DNA from: an uncultured Elioraea sp. | GTDB taxonomy: Bacteria > Pseudomonadota > Alphaproteobacteria > Acetobacterales > Acetobacteraceae | Assembly: GCA_937928775.1 (NCBI GenBank) | Contig: CALFVI010000050.1 | Location: 1 to 52,851 of the forward strand | Reading direction: 5' to 3' | Length of the DNA stretch: 52,851 bases | In this document: in pieces, positions 35,539 to 44,011 of the stretch | Layout of the letters: each line of letters starts with the position of its first letter | Position numbering within the stretch: the first letter of the stretch is position 1 | The notes under the pieces: generated by a model | What the model saw: only the letters and a program-made list of their open reading frames with translations | Databases searched by the model: none | Told to the model about the DNA's origin: nothing | Made by a program: the position numbers and the translations under genes

Positions 35539-37497
35539 ATGCCGCCGCTCCACACCCTCGCCGCCGTCCGTTCCGCCGCCCGTCAGGAGCAGTTCCTCGA
35601 GGTCGTCTCCGAAGAGGAAGCGCGGGCGAGGCTGGCTCGCGCCTTCCGCCCCGCCCCGCTCGGCGTCGAGACTGTGCCGCTGGCGGCGAGTTTAGGCCGC
35701 GTACTGGCGGAAGACGTCATTGCCGCAACAGACGTTCCGCCATTTGATCGTTCCGTAGTCGATGGGTTCGCTCTGCGTGCGGCCGACACGCTGGCGGCGA
35801 GCGAGACCCACCCCGTTCGCCTTGCCTTGAACGCGGAGGTCATTGCCTGCGGCCACGCACCCGCCCTTGCGGTCGAGCCCGGCACAGCGACGGTGATCGC
35901 GACGGGCGGCATGCTGCCGCGTGGGGCGGATGCGGTAGCGATGGTGGAGCAGACGGAGACCGTCGAGGATGAGGCGGGGCCCGCCATCCTTCTCCGCCGG
36001 CCCGTTGCACCCGGCGCCAACACGGGCGGGGCGGGCGGCGATATTGCGCGCGGGGAGACCGTGCTACGTGCACGCACGCGGCTCACCTCGCGCGAACTGG
36101 GCATGCTGGCCGCTGTCGGCTGCGCCGAGGTGCCCGTGTTCCGCCGCCCGCGCGTCGCCGTGCTCTCTACGGGAGACGAGCTTGTCCCGCCCGGCGCTGC
36201 CCTTCGCCCTGCCGGGCTCTATGACAGTAACGGCACGATTATCGCAGCAGCGGCCGAGGAGGCCGGTGCGGAGGCGGTTCGTTGCGGAATCGTTCCGGAT
36301 GATGCCGACCAGCTCGCCGCACGGCTCGCTGAGGCCCTCGCCAGCGCCGACATGGTGATCCTCTCGGGCGGCACCTCCAAGGGGGCGGGCGATCTCTGCC
36401 ACCGCATCGCCGCCGGGCTTGGCCGCGTGCTGTTCCACGGGGTTGCGCTGAAACCGGGCAAGCCGCTGTTCGCCGCCGAGGCCAGCGGCAAGCCGCTGAT
36501 CGTGCTGCCCGGCTTCCCCACCTCAGCGGTATTCACCTTCCATGCCTTCGTTGCCCCCCTGATCCGCGGCTTCGCGGGTCTGGCCGAGGCCGAGACCGAG
36601 CAGGTCGAGGCCCGGCTTGCGGTGCGGCTTGGTTCTGAACTCGGGCGCACCGAATACGCTCTGGTCTCGCTGGTGCGAGGCGAGGAGGGGCTGGTCGCCT
36701 ATCCTCTGGCCAAAGGGTCGGGCGCTGTCACGGCCTTTTCGCTCGCCGATGGGTTCTTCACCATCCCCGCGCTTGCGGACGGCGTCGAGGCCGGGGCGCG
36801 GCTGACCGTCACTCTGCTCGGGCGTGGGCTCAGGCCGCCTGATCTTGTCGTCATCGGGAGCCATTGTGTGGGGCTCGATCGCTTGATCGGCCTTCTTGCC
36901 GAGCAAGGGGTGACGGCGAAGGTACTAAACGTCGGCTCGCAAGGGGGGCTCGCTGCTGTCCGACGCGGCGAAGCGGATCTCGCCCCGATGCACCTCCTCG
37001 ATGCTGAGACTGGGCGCTACAATACGCCGTTCCTGCCGCCGGGTGTGACCCTGATCCGCGGCTGGACCAGGCTGCAGGGCATCGTGTTCCGTGCGGGTGA
37101 TGCCCGCTTCGAGGGAAAGACCGCCGAGGCGGCGATCGCGGCGGCGCTCGCTGACCCAGCCTGCCTGATGGTCAACCGCAACGCTGGTTCGGGCACGCGG
37201 CTGCTTATTGATCGCCTGCTCGCGGGCTCCCGTCCCTCCGGCTACCTCAACCAGCCGAAGAGCCACAACGCCGTAGCGGCGGCGGTGGCGCAAGGTCGTG
37301 CCGATTGGGGGGTGACGATCGCGCCGCTCGCCCGTGCCTATGGTCTTGGCTTCGTCCCAATCGCCGAGGAGCAGTACGACTTCGCCGTGCCCGAAGGGCG
37401 TTTGAGCAAGGAGGCAGTGATCCGCTTCCGCCGCGTGCTGACCTCCGACGCGGGGCGTTCGGCGCTGCGCGCCCTCGGGTTCGAGCCTGCCACGTGA
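35539..37497 (+). CDS. MoeA molybdopterin molybdenumtransferase fused to PBP-like domain
   Basis: Residues 1 to about 430 form a complete MoeA, which inserts molybdenum into adenylated molybdopterin: VPPFDRSVVDGFALR, ATGGMLPRGADAVAMVEQTE, STGDELVPPG, SGGTSKGAGDLCHRI, GVALKPGKPLF and LPGFPTSAVFTF are all intact. Residues about 435-652 are a periplasmic-binding-protein-like domain (VVIGSHCVGLDRLI, QGGLAAVRRGEADLA, NAGSGTRLLIDRLL, the COG1910 type), here without a signal peptide, so a cytosolic sensor of molybdate or another ligand. It ends one base before an in-frame GTG and 11 bases before the cytochrome ATG. Confidence 0.93.
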   Translation: MPPLHTLAAVRSAARQEQFLEVVSEEEARARLARAFRPAPLGVETVPLAASLGRVLAEDVIAATDVPPFDRSVVDGFALRAADTLAASETHPVRLALNAEVIACGHAPALAVEPGTATVIATGGMLPRGADAVAMVEQTETVEDEAGPAILLRRPVAPGANTGGAGGDIARGETVLRARTRLTSRELGMLAAVGCAEVPVFRRPRVAVLSTGDELVPPGAALRPAGLYDSNGTIIAAAAEEAGAEAVRCGIVPDDADQLAARLAEALASADMVILSGGTSKGAGDLCHRIAAGLGRVLFHGVALKPGKPLFAAEASGKPLIVLPGFPTSAVFTFHAFVAPLIRGFAGLAEAETEQVEARLAVRLGSELGRTEYALVSLVRGEEGLVAYPLAKGSGAVTAFSLADGFFTIPALADGVEAGARLTVTLLGRGLRPPDLVVIGSHCVGLDRLIGLLAEQGVTAKVLNVGSQGGLAAVRRGEADLAPMHLLDAETGRYNTPFLPPGVTLIRGWTRLQGIVFRAGDARFEGKTAEAAIAAALADPACLMVNRNAGSGTRLLIDRLLAGSRPSGYLNQPKSHNAVAAAVAQGRADWGVTIAPLARAYGLGFVPIAEEQYDFAVPEGRLSKEAVIRFRRVLTSDAGRSALRALGFEPAT

Positions 37498-37508
37498 GGA
37501 TCTCGCCC

Positions 37509-38777
37509 ATGCGCTGTTTCGCTGCGTTTCTCGCCGCACTTCTTCTCGCCAGCCCCGCCTCTGCCGACCTGCGTGGCCATGGCGGCCCCGTGAAAGCCAT
37601 CGCCGTAAGCAAGGATGGCAGCCGCGTCGTTTCTGGCAGCTTCGATGCCTCTGCCATCCTTTGGTCTCCCGCCCGGCACGCCGCCGAAGCAGTGCTGCGC
37701 GGCCATGACGGGGCGGTGAACGCGATCGCCTTCGCCCCCGATGGTCGCTTCGTCACCGGTGGAGACGATGGGCGGATCCTGCTGTGGCGAGCGGACGGCA
37801 CGGGGCCGGAACGGACCTTGGCTGGCCACGAGGCCAAGGTGACCGCGCTCGCCGTCTCTCCCGACGGCGGCCTCCTTGCCTCTTCTGCCTGGGATCGTAC
37901 GGTTCGCCTCTGGGACCTCGGTGCCGATTCACCGTCCCGCGTGCTGGAAGGCCATGCCGACAACGCGGTAAACGCGGTGGGCTGGCTGCCAGACGGCTCA
38001 GGCGTCGTGTCGGCGGGCTATGATGGCACGCTGCGGCTGTGGCCGATGGATGGGTCAGCGCCGAAACTGCTTGCCGAACTCGGGCTCCCGCTCAACGCGC
38101 TGGCCGTGCTGCCGGATGGAACGGTCGCGGTGGCGGGGGCGGAAGGCACGGTAAGCCTCGTTGCGCCAACGGGTGGGGTGGTTCGTCGACTGGAGGGCGG
38201 GGCAGCGCCGGTGATCACGCTCGCCGTGAACGCCGCTGGCAGCCGCCTCGCCGCGGGCGGCATTCGCGGGTCCGTCGCGATCTGGTCGTTGCCCGAGGGA
38301 CGACTGCTGCGCACCCTCTCAGGCCCCGGGCTTCCCGTTTGGGCGGTCGCCTTCGCCCCCGACGGCGTGCTGTGGACTGGGGGAACCGACCGCATGGTGC
38401 GGCGGTGGGATGCGGAGACGGGGACCCACCTTGGGGCGGCAGGCTTAGCCGAGGTTGAAATCGCCTCCGACCACCCGGGCGCACGGGTGTTCCGCGCCTG
38501 TGCAGCTTGCCACACACTGAAGGGCGATTCCGGCAACCGCGCAGGCCCAACGCTTGCGCGCCTGTTCGGCCGGCGTATCGCGACCGTGCCGGATTACGCC
38601 TACTCTGAGGCCCTGCGGCGCATGGACATCGTCTGGACGCGCGAGACGGTGGGCCAACTCTTCACCCTCGGGCCCTCCACCTACACGCCCGGCACCAAGA
38701 TGCCCGAGCAGGTGGTGGGCAGCCGGGAGGACCTCGAGGCGCTGCTCGACTTTCTTGAGATCGCCACCGGTGGCTGA
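37509..38777 (+). CDS. Exported WD40 propeller fused to cytochrome c
   Basis: The 422-residue protein has a signal peptide (about residues 1-20, LLLASPASA), then seven WD40-like blades (about 21-310; HGGPVKAIAVSKDGSRVVSGS, GHEAKVTALAVSPDGG, WDRTVRLWDL), then a class I cytochrome c domain with CAACH at 334-338 and an axial Met in GTKMPE. It is a periplasmic electron-transfer protein with a large protein- or ligand-binding platform. The partner is unknown. It sits directly between the MoeA-PBP gene and leuC. ATG 37509 is favoured; GTG 37494, overlapping the moeA stop, is an alternative. Confidence 0.88.
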   Translation: MRCFAAFLAALLLASPASADLRGHGGPVKAIAVSKDGSRVVSGSFDASAILWSPARHAAEAVLRGHDGAVNAIAFAPDGRFVTGGDDGRILLWRADGTGPERTLAGHEAKVTALAVSPDGGLLASSAWDRTVRLWDLGADSPSRVLEGHADNAVNAVGWLPDGSGVVSAGYDGTLRLWPMDGSAPKLLAELGLPLNALAVLPDGTVAVAGAEGTVSLVAPTGGVVRRLEGGAAPVITLAVNAAGSRLAAGGIRGSVAIWSLPEGRLLRTLSGPGLPVWAVAFAPDGVLWTGGTDRMVRRWDAETGTHLGAAGLAEVEIASDHPGARVFRACAACHTLKGDSGNRAGPTLARLFGRRIATVPDYAYSEALRRMDIVWTRETVGQLFTLGPSTYTPGTKMPEQVVGSREDLEALLDFLEIATGG

Positions 38778-38780
38778 GGC

Positions 38781-40181
38781 ATGGCAGCAACCCTGCTCGA
38801 CAAGCTGTGGCAGGCGCATCGCATCGCCCCGGCGGGCCGCGGCCGGGATCTTATACACATCGATCGCATCCTGCTGCACGACCTGTCGGGAGCGCGCGCC
38901 CTGGCCGAGCTAGCTGAGAAGGGGTATGGCGTTGCTCACCCAGAACTCGTCTTCGCTACCCCCGACCATGGCGTGTCCACCGCTCCGGGCCGGACAGCGG
39001 AGACATTTCCCGCTGGCGCCTTGGGTGTGGCGATGCTGCGTGAGGGCGCGCGTCGGCACGGCATACGCCTGTTCGATCTCGGCCAGGACGGGCAGGGCAT
39101 CGTGCACGTGATGGCGCCGGAGCTCGGGCTAGCTCTGCCTGGGCTTTCCATCATTTGCGGCGACAGCCACACCTGCACGCAAGGGGGGCTTGGTGCGCTC
39201 GCCTTCGGCGTGGGGAGTTCGGAACTTGCGCATGCTCTGGCCACCCAGACTCTGCGGCTGGCCAAGCCGCGCGCCATGCGTGTGCGCTATGAGGGTCGTT
39301 TCGCGAAGGGAACAACGGCGAAAGACGCGGTGCTCGCCGCGATCGGCCGTTTCGGTGCCGGCGCGGGTGCAGGCTGCGCCATCGAATGGGCGGGTGAGGC
39401 GGTGCGCGGGCTTGCCGTGGAGGCCCGTCTCACCTTGTGCAATCTCTCCATCGAGATGGGGGCAAGGATCGGCTTCATCGCCCCCGACGAGACAGTGTTC
39501 GCCTGGCTTGCGGGGCGGGACTTCGCGCCGCGCGGGGCGGCGTGGGACAGGGCCGTCGCCGCCTGGCGTTGCCTCCGCAGCGATGACGATGCCCTGTTCG
39601 ACCGCGACCTCTGCCTCGACGCCGGCACGATCGCCCCGCAGGTGACCTGGGGCACAAGCCCCGAGCATGTGATCGCCGTCGATCGCCCCGTCCCGTCACC
39701 CGACCAGGCGCCGGACGCGGCACAGCGCGAGGCCTGGGCGGCCGCCCTTGCCTATCAGGGGCTCGAGCCTGGCCGGCCGCTGGAGGGGCTTGCCATCGAC
39801 TGGGTGTTCATCGGCTCCTGCACCAACGCACGGCTCTCCGATCTGCGCGAGGCGGCGGCGATCGTCGCGGGGCGTGCGGTCGACCCCCGCGTCACCGCCT
39901 GGGTCGTGCCGGGCAGCGAACGGGTGAAGCGCGCGGCGGAAGCAGAGGGGCTCGATCGGATTTTCCGCGACGCCGGCTTCTCCTGGCGCGAGCCCGGCTG
40001 TTCGCTCTGTGTCGCGGCGAACGGCGAAGCGGTGCCGCCGGGCGCGCGCTGCCTCTCCACCTCCAACCGCAACTTCGTCGGCCGCCAGGGCCGCGGCGCC
40101 CGCACCCATCTCGTTTCGCCGGCGACGGCGGCGGCCTCAGCCATCGCCGGGCGAATCGTCGACATCCGCAAGCCGTTCTGA
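38781..40181 (+). CDS. leuC: 3-Isopropylmalate dehydratase large subunit
   Basis: LeuC isomerises 2- to 3-isopropylmalate in leucine biosynthesis with LeuD, using a [4Fe-4S] cluster. The 466-residue product shows the N-terminal TLLDKLWQAH, VFATPDHGVST, CGDSHTCTQGGLGALAFGVG, and the cluster ligands Cys in GSCTNARL and the pair in CSLC. Length and motifs match canonical LeuC. ATG 38781 is three bases after the cytochrome stop, so it is in the same transcript. LeuD starts two bases after its stop. 2-methylmalate or citramalate isomerases are close relatives and cannot be excluded. Confidence 0.95.
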   Translation: MAATLLDKLWQAHRIAPAGRGRDLIHIDRILLHDLSGARALAELAEKGYGVAHPELVFATPDHGVSTAPGRTAETFPAGALGVAMLREGARRHGIRLFDLGQDGQGIVHVMAPELGLALPGLSIICGDSHTCTQGGLGALAFGVGSSELAHALATQTLRLAKPRAMRVRYEGRFAKGTTAKDAVLAAIGRFGAGAGAGCAIEWAGEAVRGLAVEARLTLCNLSIEMGARIGFIAPDETVFAWLAGRDFAPRGAAWDRAVAAWRCLRSDDDALFDRDLCLDAGTIAPQVTWGTSPEHVIAVDRPVPSPDQAPDAAQREAWAAALAYQGLEPGRPLEGLAIDWVFIGSCTNARLSDLREAAAIVAGRAVDPRVTAWVVPGSERVKRAAEAEGLDRIFRDAGFSWREPGCSLCVAANGEAVPPGARCLSTSNRNFVGRQGRGARTHLVSPATAAASAIAGRIVDIRKPF

Positions 40182-40183
40182 GC

Positions 40184-40813
40184 ATGCAGCGTTTCGACCG
40201 CGTGACGGGGCCGGCCGTTCCCCTCCTTCGCCCCAACATCGACACCGACGTCATCATCCGCGCCGAACGCCTGGTCGGGACGCCGAAGGACGCGATGGGC
40301 GGATACGCTTTTGAGAGTTGGCGCTATCGCGCCGACGGCTCAGAGGACCCTGAGTGCTTGCTCAACCGCCCGCCCTTCCGCGGCGCCCCCATTCTGCTCG
40401 CTGGGCCGAATTTCGGCTGCGGCTCAAGCCGGGAGGCGGCCGTCTGGGCGCTTCTAGGCCTCGGCATCCGTGCCGTGATCGCGCCCTCGTTCTCCGACAT
40501 CTTCGTCGACAACGCTCTGCAGAACGGGCTTCTGCCGGTGGTGCTACCGGAAGAGACAGTGCGGCGTCTCGCCTCCGAGGTCGAGGCCGATCCGGACCAC
40601 GCGCGCATCACGGTCGATCTTGCGGCGCAGGCGGTGGTCGGGCCCGAGGGCACCGTGCACGGCTTCGCCATCGACCCGGATCGCCGCGAAGCGCTGCTTC
40701 TCGGCCTCGACGATGTCGGGCTGACGCTGCGGCAAGCAGAGGCAATCGCCGCCTGGCAGGAAAAAGACCGACGTCTGCGGCCCTGGGTCTGGTTCGGCGC
40801 TGCGGCAACATGA
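40184..40813 (+). CDS. leuD: 3-Isopropylmalate dehydratase small subunit
   Basis: This 209-residue swivelling-domain partner of LeuC has LLRPNIDTDVIIRAERL near the start, the loop GPNFGCGSSREAAVWAL that contacts the substrate, and APSFSDIFVDNALQNGLLP. It begins two bases after leuC with no independent ribosome-binding site, suggesting coupled translation. It is the last gene of the co-directional run from 34549, and two stem-loops follow. Confidence 0.95.
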   Translation: MQRFDRVTGPAVPLLRPNIDTDVIIRAERLVGTPKDAMGGYAFESWRYRADGSEDPECLLNRPPFRGAPILLAGPNFGCGSSREAAVWALLGLGIRAVIAPSFSDIFVDNALQNGLLPVVLPEETVRRLASEVEADPDHARITVDLAAQAVVGPEGTVHGFAIDPDRREALLLGLDDVGLTLRQAEAIAAWQEKDRRLRPWVWFGAAAT

Positions 40814-40875
40814 CGCGATGTTCATCTTCCGTCCCGACGGCGGAAAGGTGTCCTTGGCTATCTGCGCTGGCGTTG

Positions 40876-40907
40876 GAACGACCATCTTTCCCGGCGGATG
40901 GTCGTTC
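40876..40907 (+). repeat. Perfect 11-bp inverted repeat after leuD
   Basis: GAACGACCATC and GATGGTCGTTC form an 11-bp stem with a 10-base loop, 63 bases after the leuD stop. No T-run follows directly; a second stem begins seven bases later. Confidence 0.65.
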
Positions 40908-40914
40908 ACAGAAG

Positions 40915-40960
40915 GGGCCGGCGGCATTTCGACCTCCCAGCCGCCGGCCCATTTTCTTTC
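40915..40960 (+). terminator. Probable intrinsic terminator after leuD
   Basis: A perfect 11-bp GC stem, GGGCCGGCGGC/GCCGCCGGCCC, has a 14-base loop and is followed by the T-rich ATTTTCTTTC. It is the best candidate for ending the leuCD transcript. Together with the preceding stem-loop it could instead be a small structured RNA or an attenuator. Confidence 0.65.
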
Positions 40961-41017
40961 CCGCCTCAGGCGTGCCAAACTGACGATAGGCTGAGGGCGA
41001 GGATCCTTCGGGCGATC

Positions 41018-41296
41018 GTGACCACCGTCGAGAGGCTTCCACGAGGGGACGACACACTCTGGGCCGTGGTGGCAACGGTGGCGAAGACCGACCGCATCGC
41101 AGAAGTCTATCGCACCCGTGCCGCGGCCTTGGCCGACTGTGCCTGGAGGGTGCAGCAGGTTCGCGCCTACGAGCATCTTCTTATTCGGCAGCGCAAGCCG
41201 GTGCCGCATTACTCCGTGGCGCCGATCCGCCGCTCCGACATTCCCAAACGTTGGCAGCCTCTGCCGGCGCTTGGTTTCTTGCTTTCCACTGCCTGA
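41018..41296 (+). CDS. Small hypothetical protein
   Basis: The 92-residue product, started at GTG 41018, has coding-like composition (TLWAVVATVAKTDRIAEVYR, LADCAWRVQQVRAYEHLL) and a basic C-terminal part (RRSDIPKRW). I do not recognise it. The frame is open back to 40898, but that part runs through the leuD terminator, so I prefer the later start, preceded by GAGGATCC. Its last 88 bases overlap the 3' end of the convergent ispE gene. It may be an unrelated short gene or a chance frame. Confidence 0.45.
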   Translation: MTTVERLPRGDDTLWAVVATVAKTDRIAEVYRTRAAALADCAWRVQQVRAYEHLLIRQRKPVPHYSVAPIRRSDIPKRWQPLPALGFLLSTA

Positions 41297-42177
41297 CCCC
41301 CGGCTTCGCCAGCAACAATCCACCAGTCAGGATGCTGGCGACGCAGCAGCCGGGCGGCGTCGTCAGCCTCTTCGGCGCCAGCAAAGAGGGCAAAGCCGGT
41401 CGGGCCCGAACCGGAAAGGCGGGCGAGCAAAGCCCCCGGTAGCGCGGCGAGCGAGTCGAGAACGATGTCAAGGGGCGGGCAGAGCGCGCGCGCCGCGGCT
41501 TCGAGCCCATTGCGCAGCCGCGCCAGATCGCGCGCCATGGCCTGCGGGGTTTCCCAACCTGCTGGCAGGTCGGCCAACGTGTCGAACGGCCCCGTGCGCG
41601 CTGCGAACACCGCCGGTGTGGCGAGCGGCAGCCCTGGGTTGGCCAAGACGAGGCCGAACCGAGGTAGCAGCGGCGCCGGGGCGAGAACGTCGCCGATGCC
41701 GCCCATCCGCGCGGGGCGCGAAGCGACGCAGACCGGCACATCTGCCCCGAGGGGGAGGGCAATCGCGGCAAGGCGCGCCTCATCGAGCCGAAGACCCCAC
41801 AGCCGGTTCAGCGCCCTCAGCGTGGCCGCAGCGTCAGCCGAACCACCACCGATCCCGGAGGCGACGGGCAGCCGCTTGTCGAGGGTGAGGCGCGCGCCAG
41901 CTGTCGTTCCTGTCGCCTGGGCAGCCGCGCGGGCGGCGCGAAGAACCAGATTGCCGTCTCCCGTCTCGAGGCCAGAGGCGAAGGGACCGGAAATCGCGAG
42001 TGAAAGACGCTCGTCCGGTTCGGCTCCGACCACATCGGCGGCTTCGGCGAACACCACGAGCGAATCGAGCAGGTGAAAGCCGTCCCCGCGGCGGCCGAGC
42101 ACGTGCAGAAAGAGGTTCACCTTGGCGGGCGCCAGCTCGACGACGCAGCTGTTGCCGTCCGCCGTTCCTCCGTTCAT
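41209..42177 (-). CDS. ispE: 4-Diphosphocytidyl-2-C-methyl-D-erythritol kinase
   Basis: IspE phosphorylates CDP-methylerythritol in the MEP isoprenoid pathway, which also feeds carotenoid and bacteriochlorophyll phytol synthesis. The 322-residue GHMP kinase shows APAKVNLFLHVLGRRGDGFH, the ATP loop LPVASGIGGGSADAAA and LSGSGPTGFALF near the C-terminus. The conserved fold ends near DWWIVAGE; about 30 further residues run into the convergent gene at 41018-41296. The frame is open upstream to 42375, but the ATG at 42177 fits the family. The TPR gene lies 16 bases upstream on the same strand. Confidence 0.93.
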   Translation of the reverse strand: MNGGTADGNSCVVELAPAKVNLFLHVLGRRGDGFHLLDSLVVFAEAADVVGAEPDERLSLAISGPFASGLETGDGNLVLRAARAAAQATGTTAGARLTLDKRLPVASGIGGGSADAAATLRALNRLWGLRLDEARLAAIALPLGADVPVCVASRPARMGGIGDVLAPAPLLPRFGLVLANPGLPLATPAVFAARTGPFDTLADLPAGWETPQAMARDLARLRNGLEAAARALCPPLDIVLDSLAALPGALLARLSGSGPTGFALFAGAEEADDAARLLRRQHPDWWIVAGEAGGQAVESKKPSAGRGCQRLGMSERRIGATE

Positions 42178-42193
42178 GCCGATCGCAGCGCGC

Positions 42194-43963
42194 TCAGTGT
42201 TCGCGCGGTGCGGGGGCCGTCCTCTCCGCCGCCACCGCCGCTGCCGGAAGCACGACCCCGTTGCGGAGCTTGGCCTCGATTTTAGGGATCTCCTCCGGTT
42301 CGGGGCCAAGAGCGAGCGCCCTTTGCCACTGGAACCGGGCCTCGATGTGCCGGCCGACCGCCCAGTAGGCGTCACCGAGATGGTCGTTGATCACCGGGTC
42401 GCGTGGCAGAAGCTCCGCGGCGCGTTCGAGCCATTGCACCGCACCGCGATAGTCGCCCTGACGGAACAGGACCCAGCCGAGCGAGTCGACGATGTGCCCG
42501 TCGTGAGGGCGAAGCTCCACGGCGCGTTCCAACATTCGCCGCGCGCGGGCGAGCTCTCGGCCCTGGTCGGCCCAGGAATACCCGAGATAGTTCAGCACGT
42601 AGGGCTGTTCGGGGGAAAGGTCGAGGGCGCGGAGGAAATCGGCTTCGGCGCGCGGCCAGTCTTTGGCGCGTTCGTGCGCGATGCCGCGCGCGTAATAGAG
42701 CACCCAGTGTCGCCGTTCCGGCTGTCCCAGGCGGGCGATGGCGGCGTCGTAGGCCTCGATCGCCTCGCGGAAGCGGCTGCGTGTTCGCAGGATGTCGCCT
42801 TTGCGGGCCAGCGGCTCAGGGCGCCCTTCCTCGGCGGCGAGCGCATCGAGCAAGGCGAGGGCCTCGCTCGTACGGTCCTGCCGGTCGAGCAGGCTGGCGA
42901 GACGGATACGGGCCAGCGGCGCGTAGGGGCTGGCGCGATCCACCGCCATCAACAGCGCACTGGCGGCCTCGAAGCGGCGGTCCGCTTCCAGAATGTCGGC
43001 GATCAATAGCTTCGCCGGCGGGAAGTCGGGCCGCATGAGGAGTGCGATGCGCAGCAGCAACAGGGCGAACTCCGAAGCCTCCTGCTGACGGAGCGGCGCG
43101 GCGAGGGAATAGAGCGCCTCGGCCATTCCGTCTGCCGCAGAGGTGACCGGCTGCCGGTCGGGGGCACGGGCCAGCCGTGCTTCGGCCAAGGCCGCCTCCT
43201 CGCTGCCGGCGATGGCCGAGGCGAGAATGCGCGCCGCGTCGCCCGGCCGTCCGGCGCGGCTGGCGAAGCGGGCGATCAGCTCAGCTGCGCGCAGCGACGG
43301 CGATCCTTCCGCTTCGGCCGCACGGAACCAGCGCTCTGCCTCGCGCTGCAGGCCGGCGAGATCGGCGATCAGCCCGGCATGCAGGGCATAGATGGCGCGG
43401 AAACGGGGACCTTCGGCAAGGGGCCGCAAGCCGGCGAGGGCTTGATCCCACGCGCCGCGTCCGGCCCGCGCCCAGGCCAGCAGCAAGGGCTGCAGGAGCT
43501 GCCCGGCCCCCTCCCGCGGAAGCGCCCGCGCTCTCGCCTCAGCGAGGTCGAACCGGCCGGCCCGGACATCCGCTGCGAGCACGACGAGGTTGGCCATCAG
43601 CGCGTGCGGTTGACGCTCCAGGATCCGCAGGGCAAGCGGTAGCGCATCCCGTCCATCGGCGAGTTCGGCAGCGAAGCTGCGCTGCAGGAGTTCCGGGTTG
43701 GTGGGGTCGGCGGCAAGCGCCGAAAGAAAGAAGCGTGCCGCAGCCGCGGTGTCCGCCTCGGCGCTGGCGAAACGGCCGGCGAGGTAGGCTCCGAATGCGC
43801 CGGTCGGGGCAAAACGGGCCTCTCCGCGTGCGGCGTTGGACGCGCGGTCGGCGGTAGGGGAGGCGGAGGCACAGGCAGCGAGCAGAGCAAGGGGAAAGAT
43901 GGCCAGACATGGCAGCGACCGTTGCGCCGGCGGCATGCATCGTCTGACGAGGAAGCCTAGCAT
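42194..43963 (-). CDS. TPR-repeat lipoprotein
   Basis: This 589-residue protein has an N-terminal lipoprotein signal with the lipobox LLAAC and a long run of helical TPR-like repeats from about residue 55 to 570. The best-defined repeats are near the C-terminus (PYVLNYLGYSWADQG, HIVDSLGWVLFRQGDY, PVINDHLGDAYWAVG). It is likely a periplasmic or outer-membrane-associated scaffold for protein-protein contacts. The arrangement ETF-QO, TPR protein and ispE recurs in alphaproteobacteria, to my knowledge. Its specific partner is unknown. Confidence 0.88.
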   Translation of the reverse strand: MLGFLVRRCMPPAQRSLPCLAIFPLALLAACASASPTADRASNAARGEARFAPTGAFGAYLAGRFASAEADTAAAARFFLSALAADPTNPELLQRSFAAELADGRDALPLALRILERQPHALMANLVVLAADVRAGRFDLAEARARALPREGAGQLLQPLLLAWARAGRGAWDQALAGLRPLAEGPRFRAIYALHAGLIADLAGLQREAERWFRAAEAEGSPSLRAAELIARFASRAGRPGDAARILASAIAGSEEAALAEARLARAPDRQPVTSAADGMAEALYSLAAPLRQQEASEFALLLLRIALLMRPDFPPAKLLIADILEADRRFEAASALLMAVDRASPYAPLARIRLASLLDRQDRTSEALALLDALAAEEGRPEPLARKGDILRTRSRFREAIEAYDAAIARLGQPERRHWVLYYARGIAHERAKDWPRAEADFLRALDLSPEQPYVLNYLGYSWADQGRELARARRMLERAVELRPHDGHIVDSLGWVLFRQGDYRGAVQWLERAAELLPRDPVINDHLGDAYWAVGRHIEARFQWQRALALGPEPEEIPKIEAKLRNGVVLPAAAVAAERTAPAPREH

Positions 43964-44011
43964 GGCGGAAGCCTATCTCAGGGCGAGAATGAATGCCACG
44001 TCGGCGGAGGC

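Noticed and set aside
40818-41000. Short plus-strand frame beginning at ATG 40818
   Set aside because: It runs through both stem-loops after leuD, has no ribosome-binding site and no coding character.
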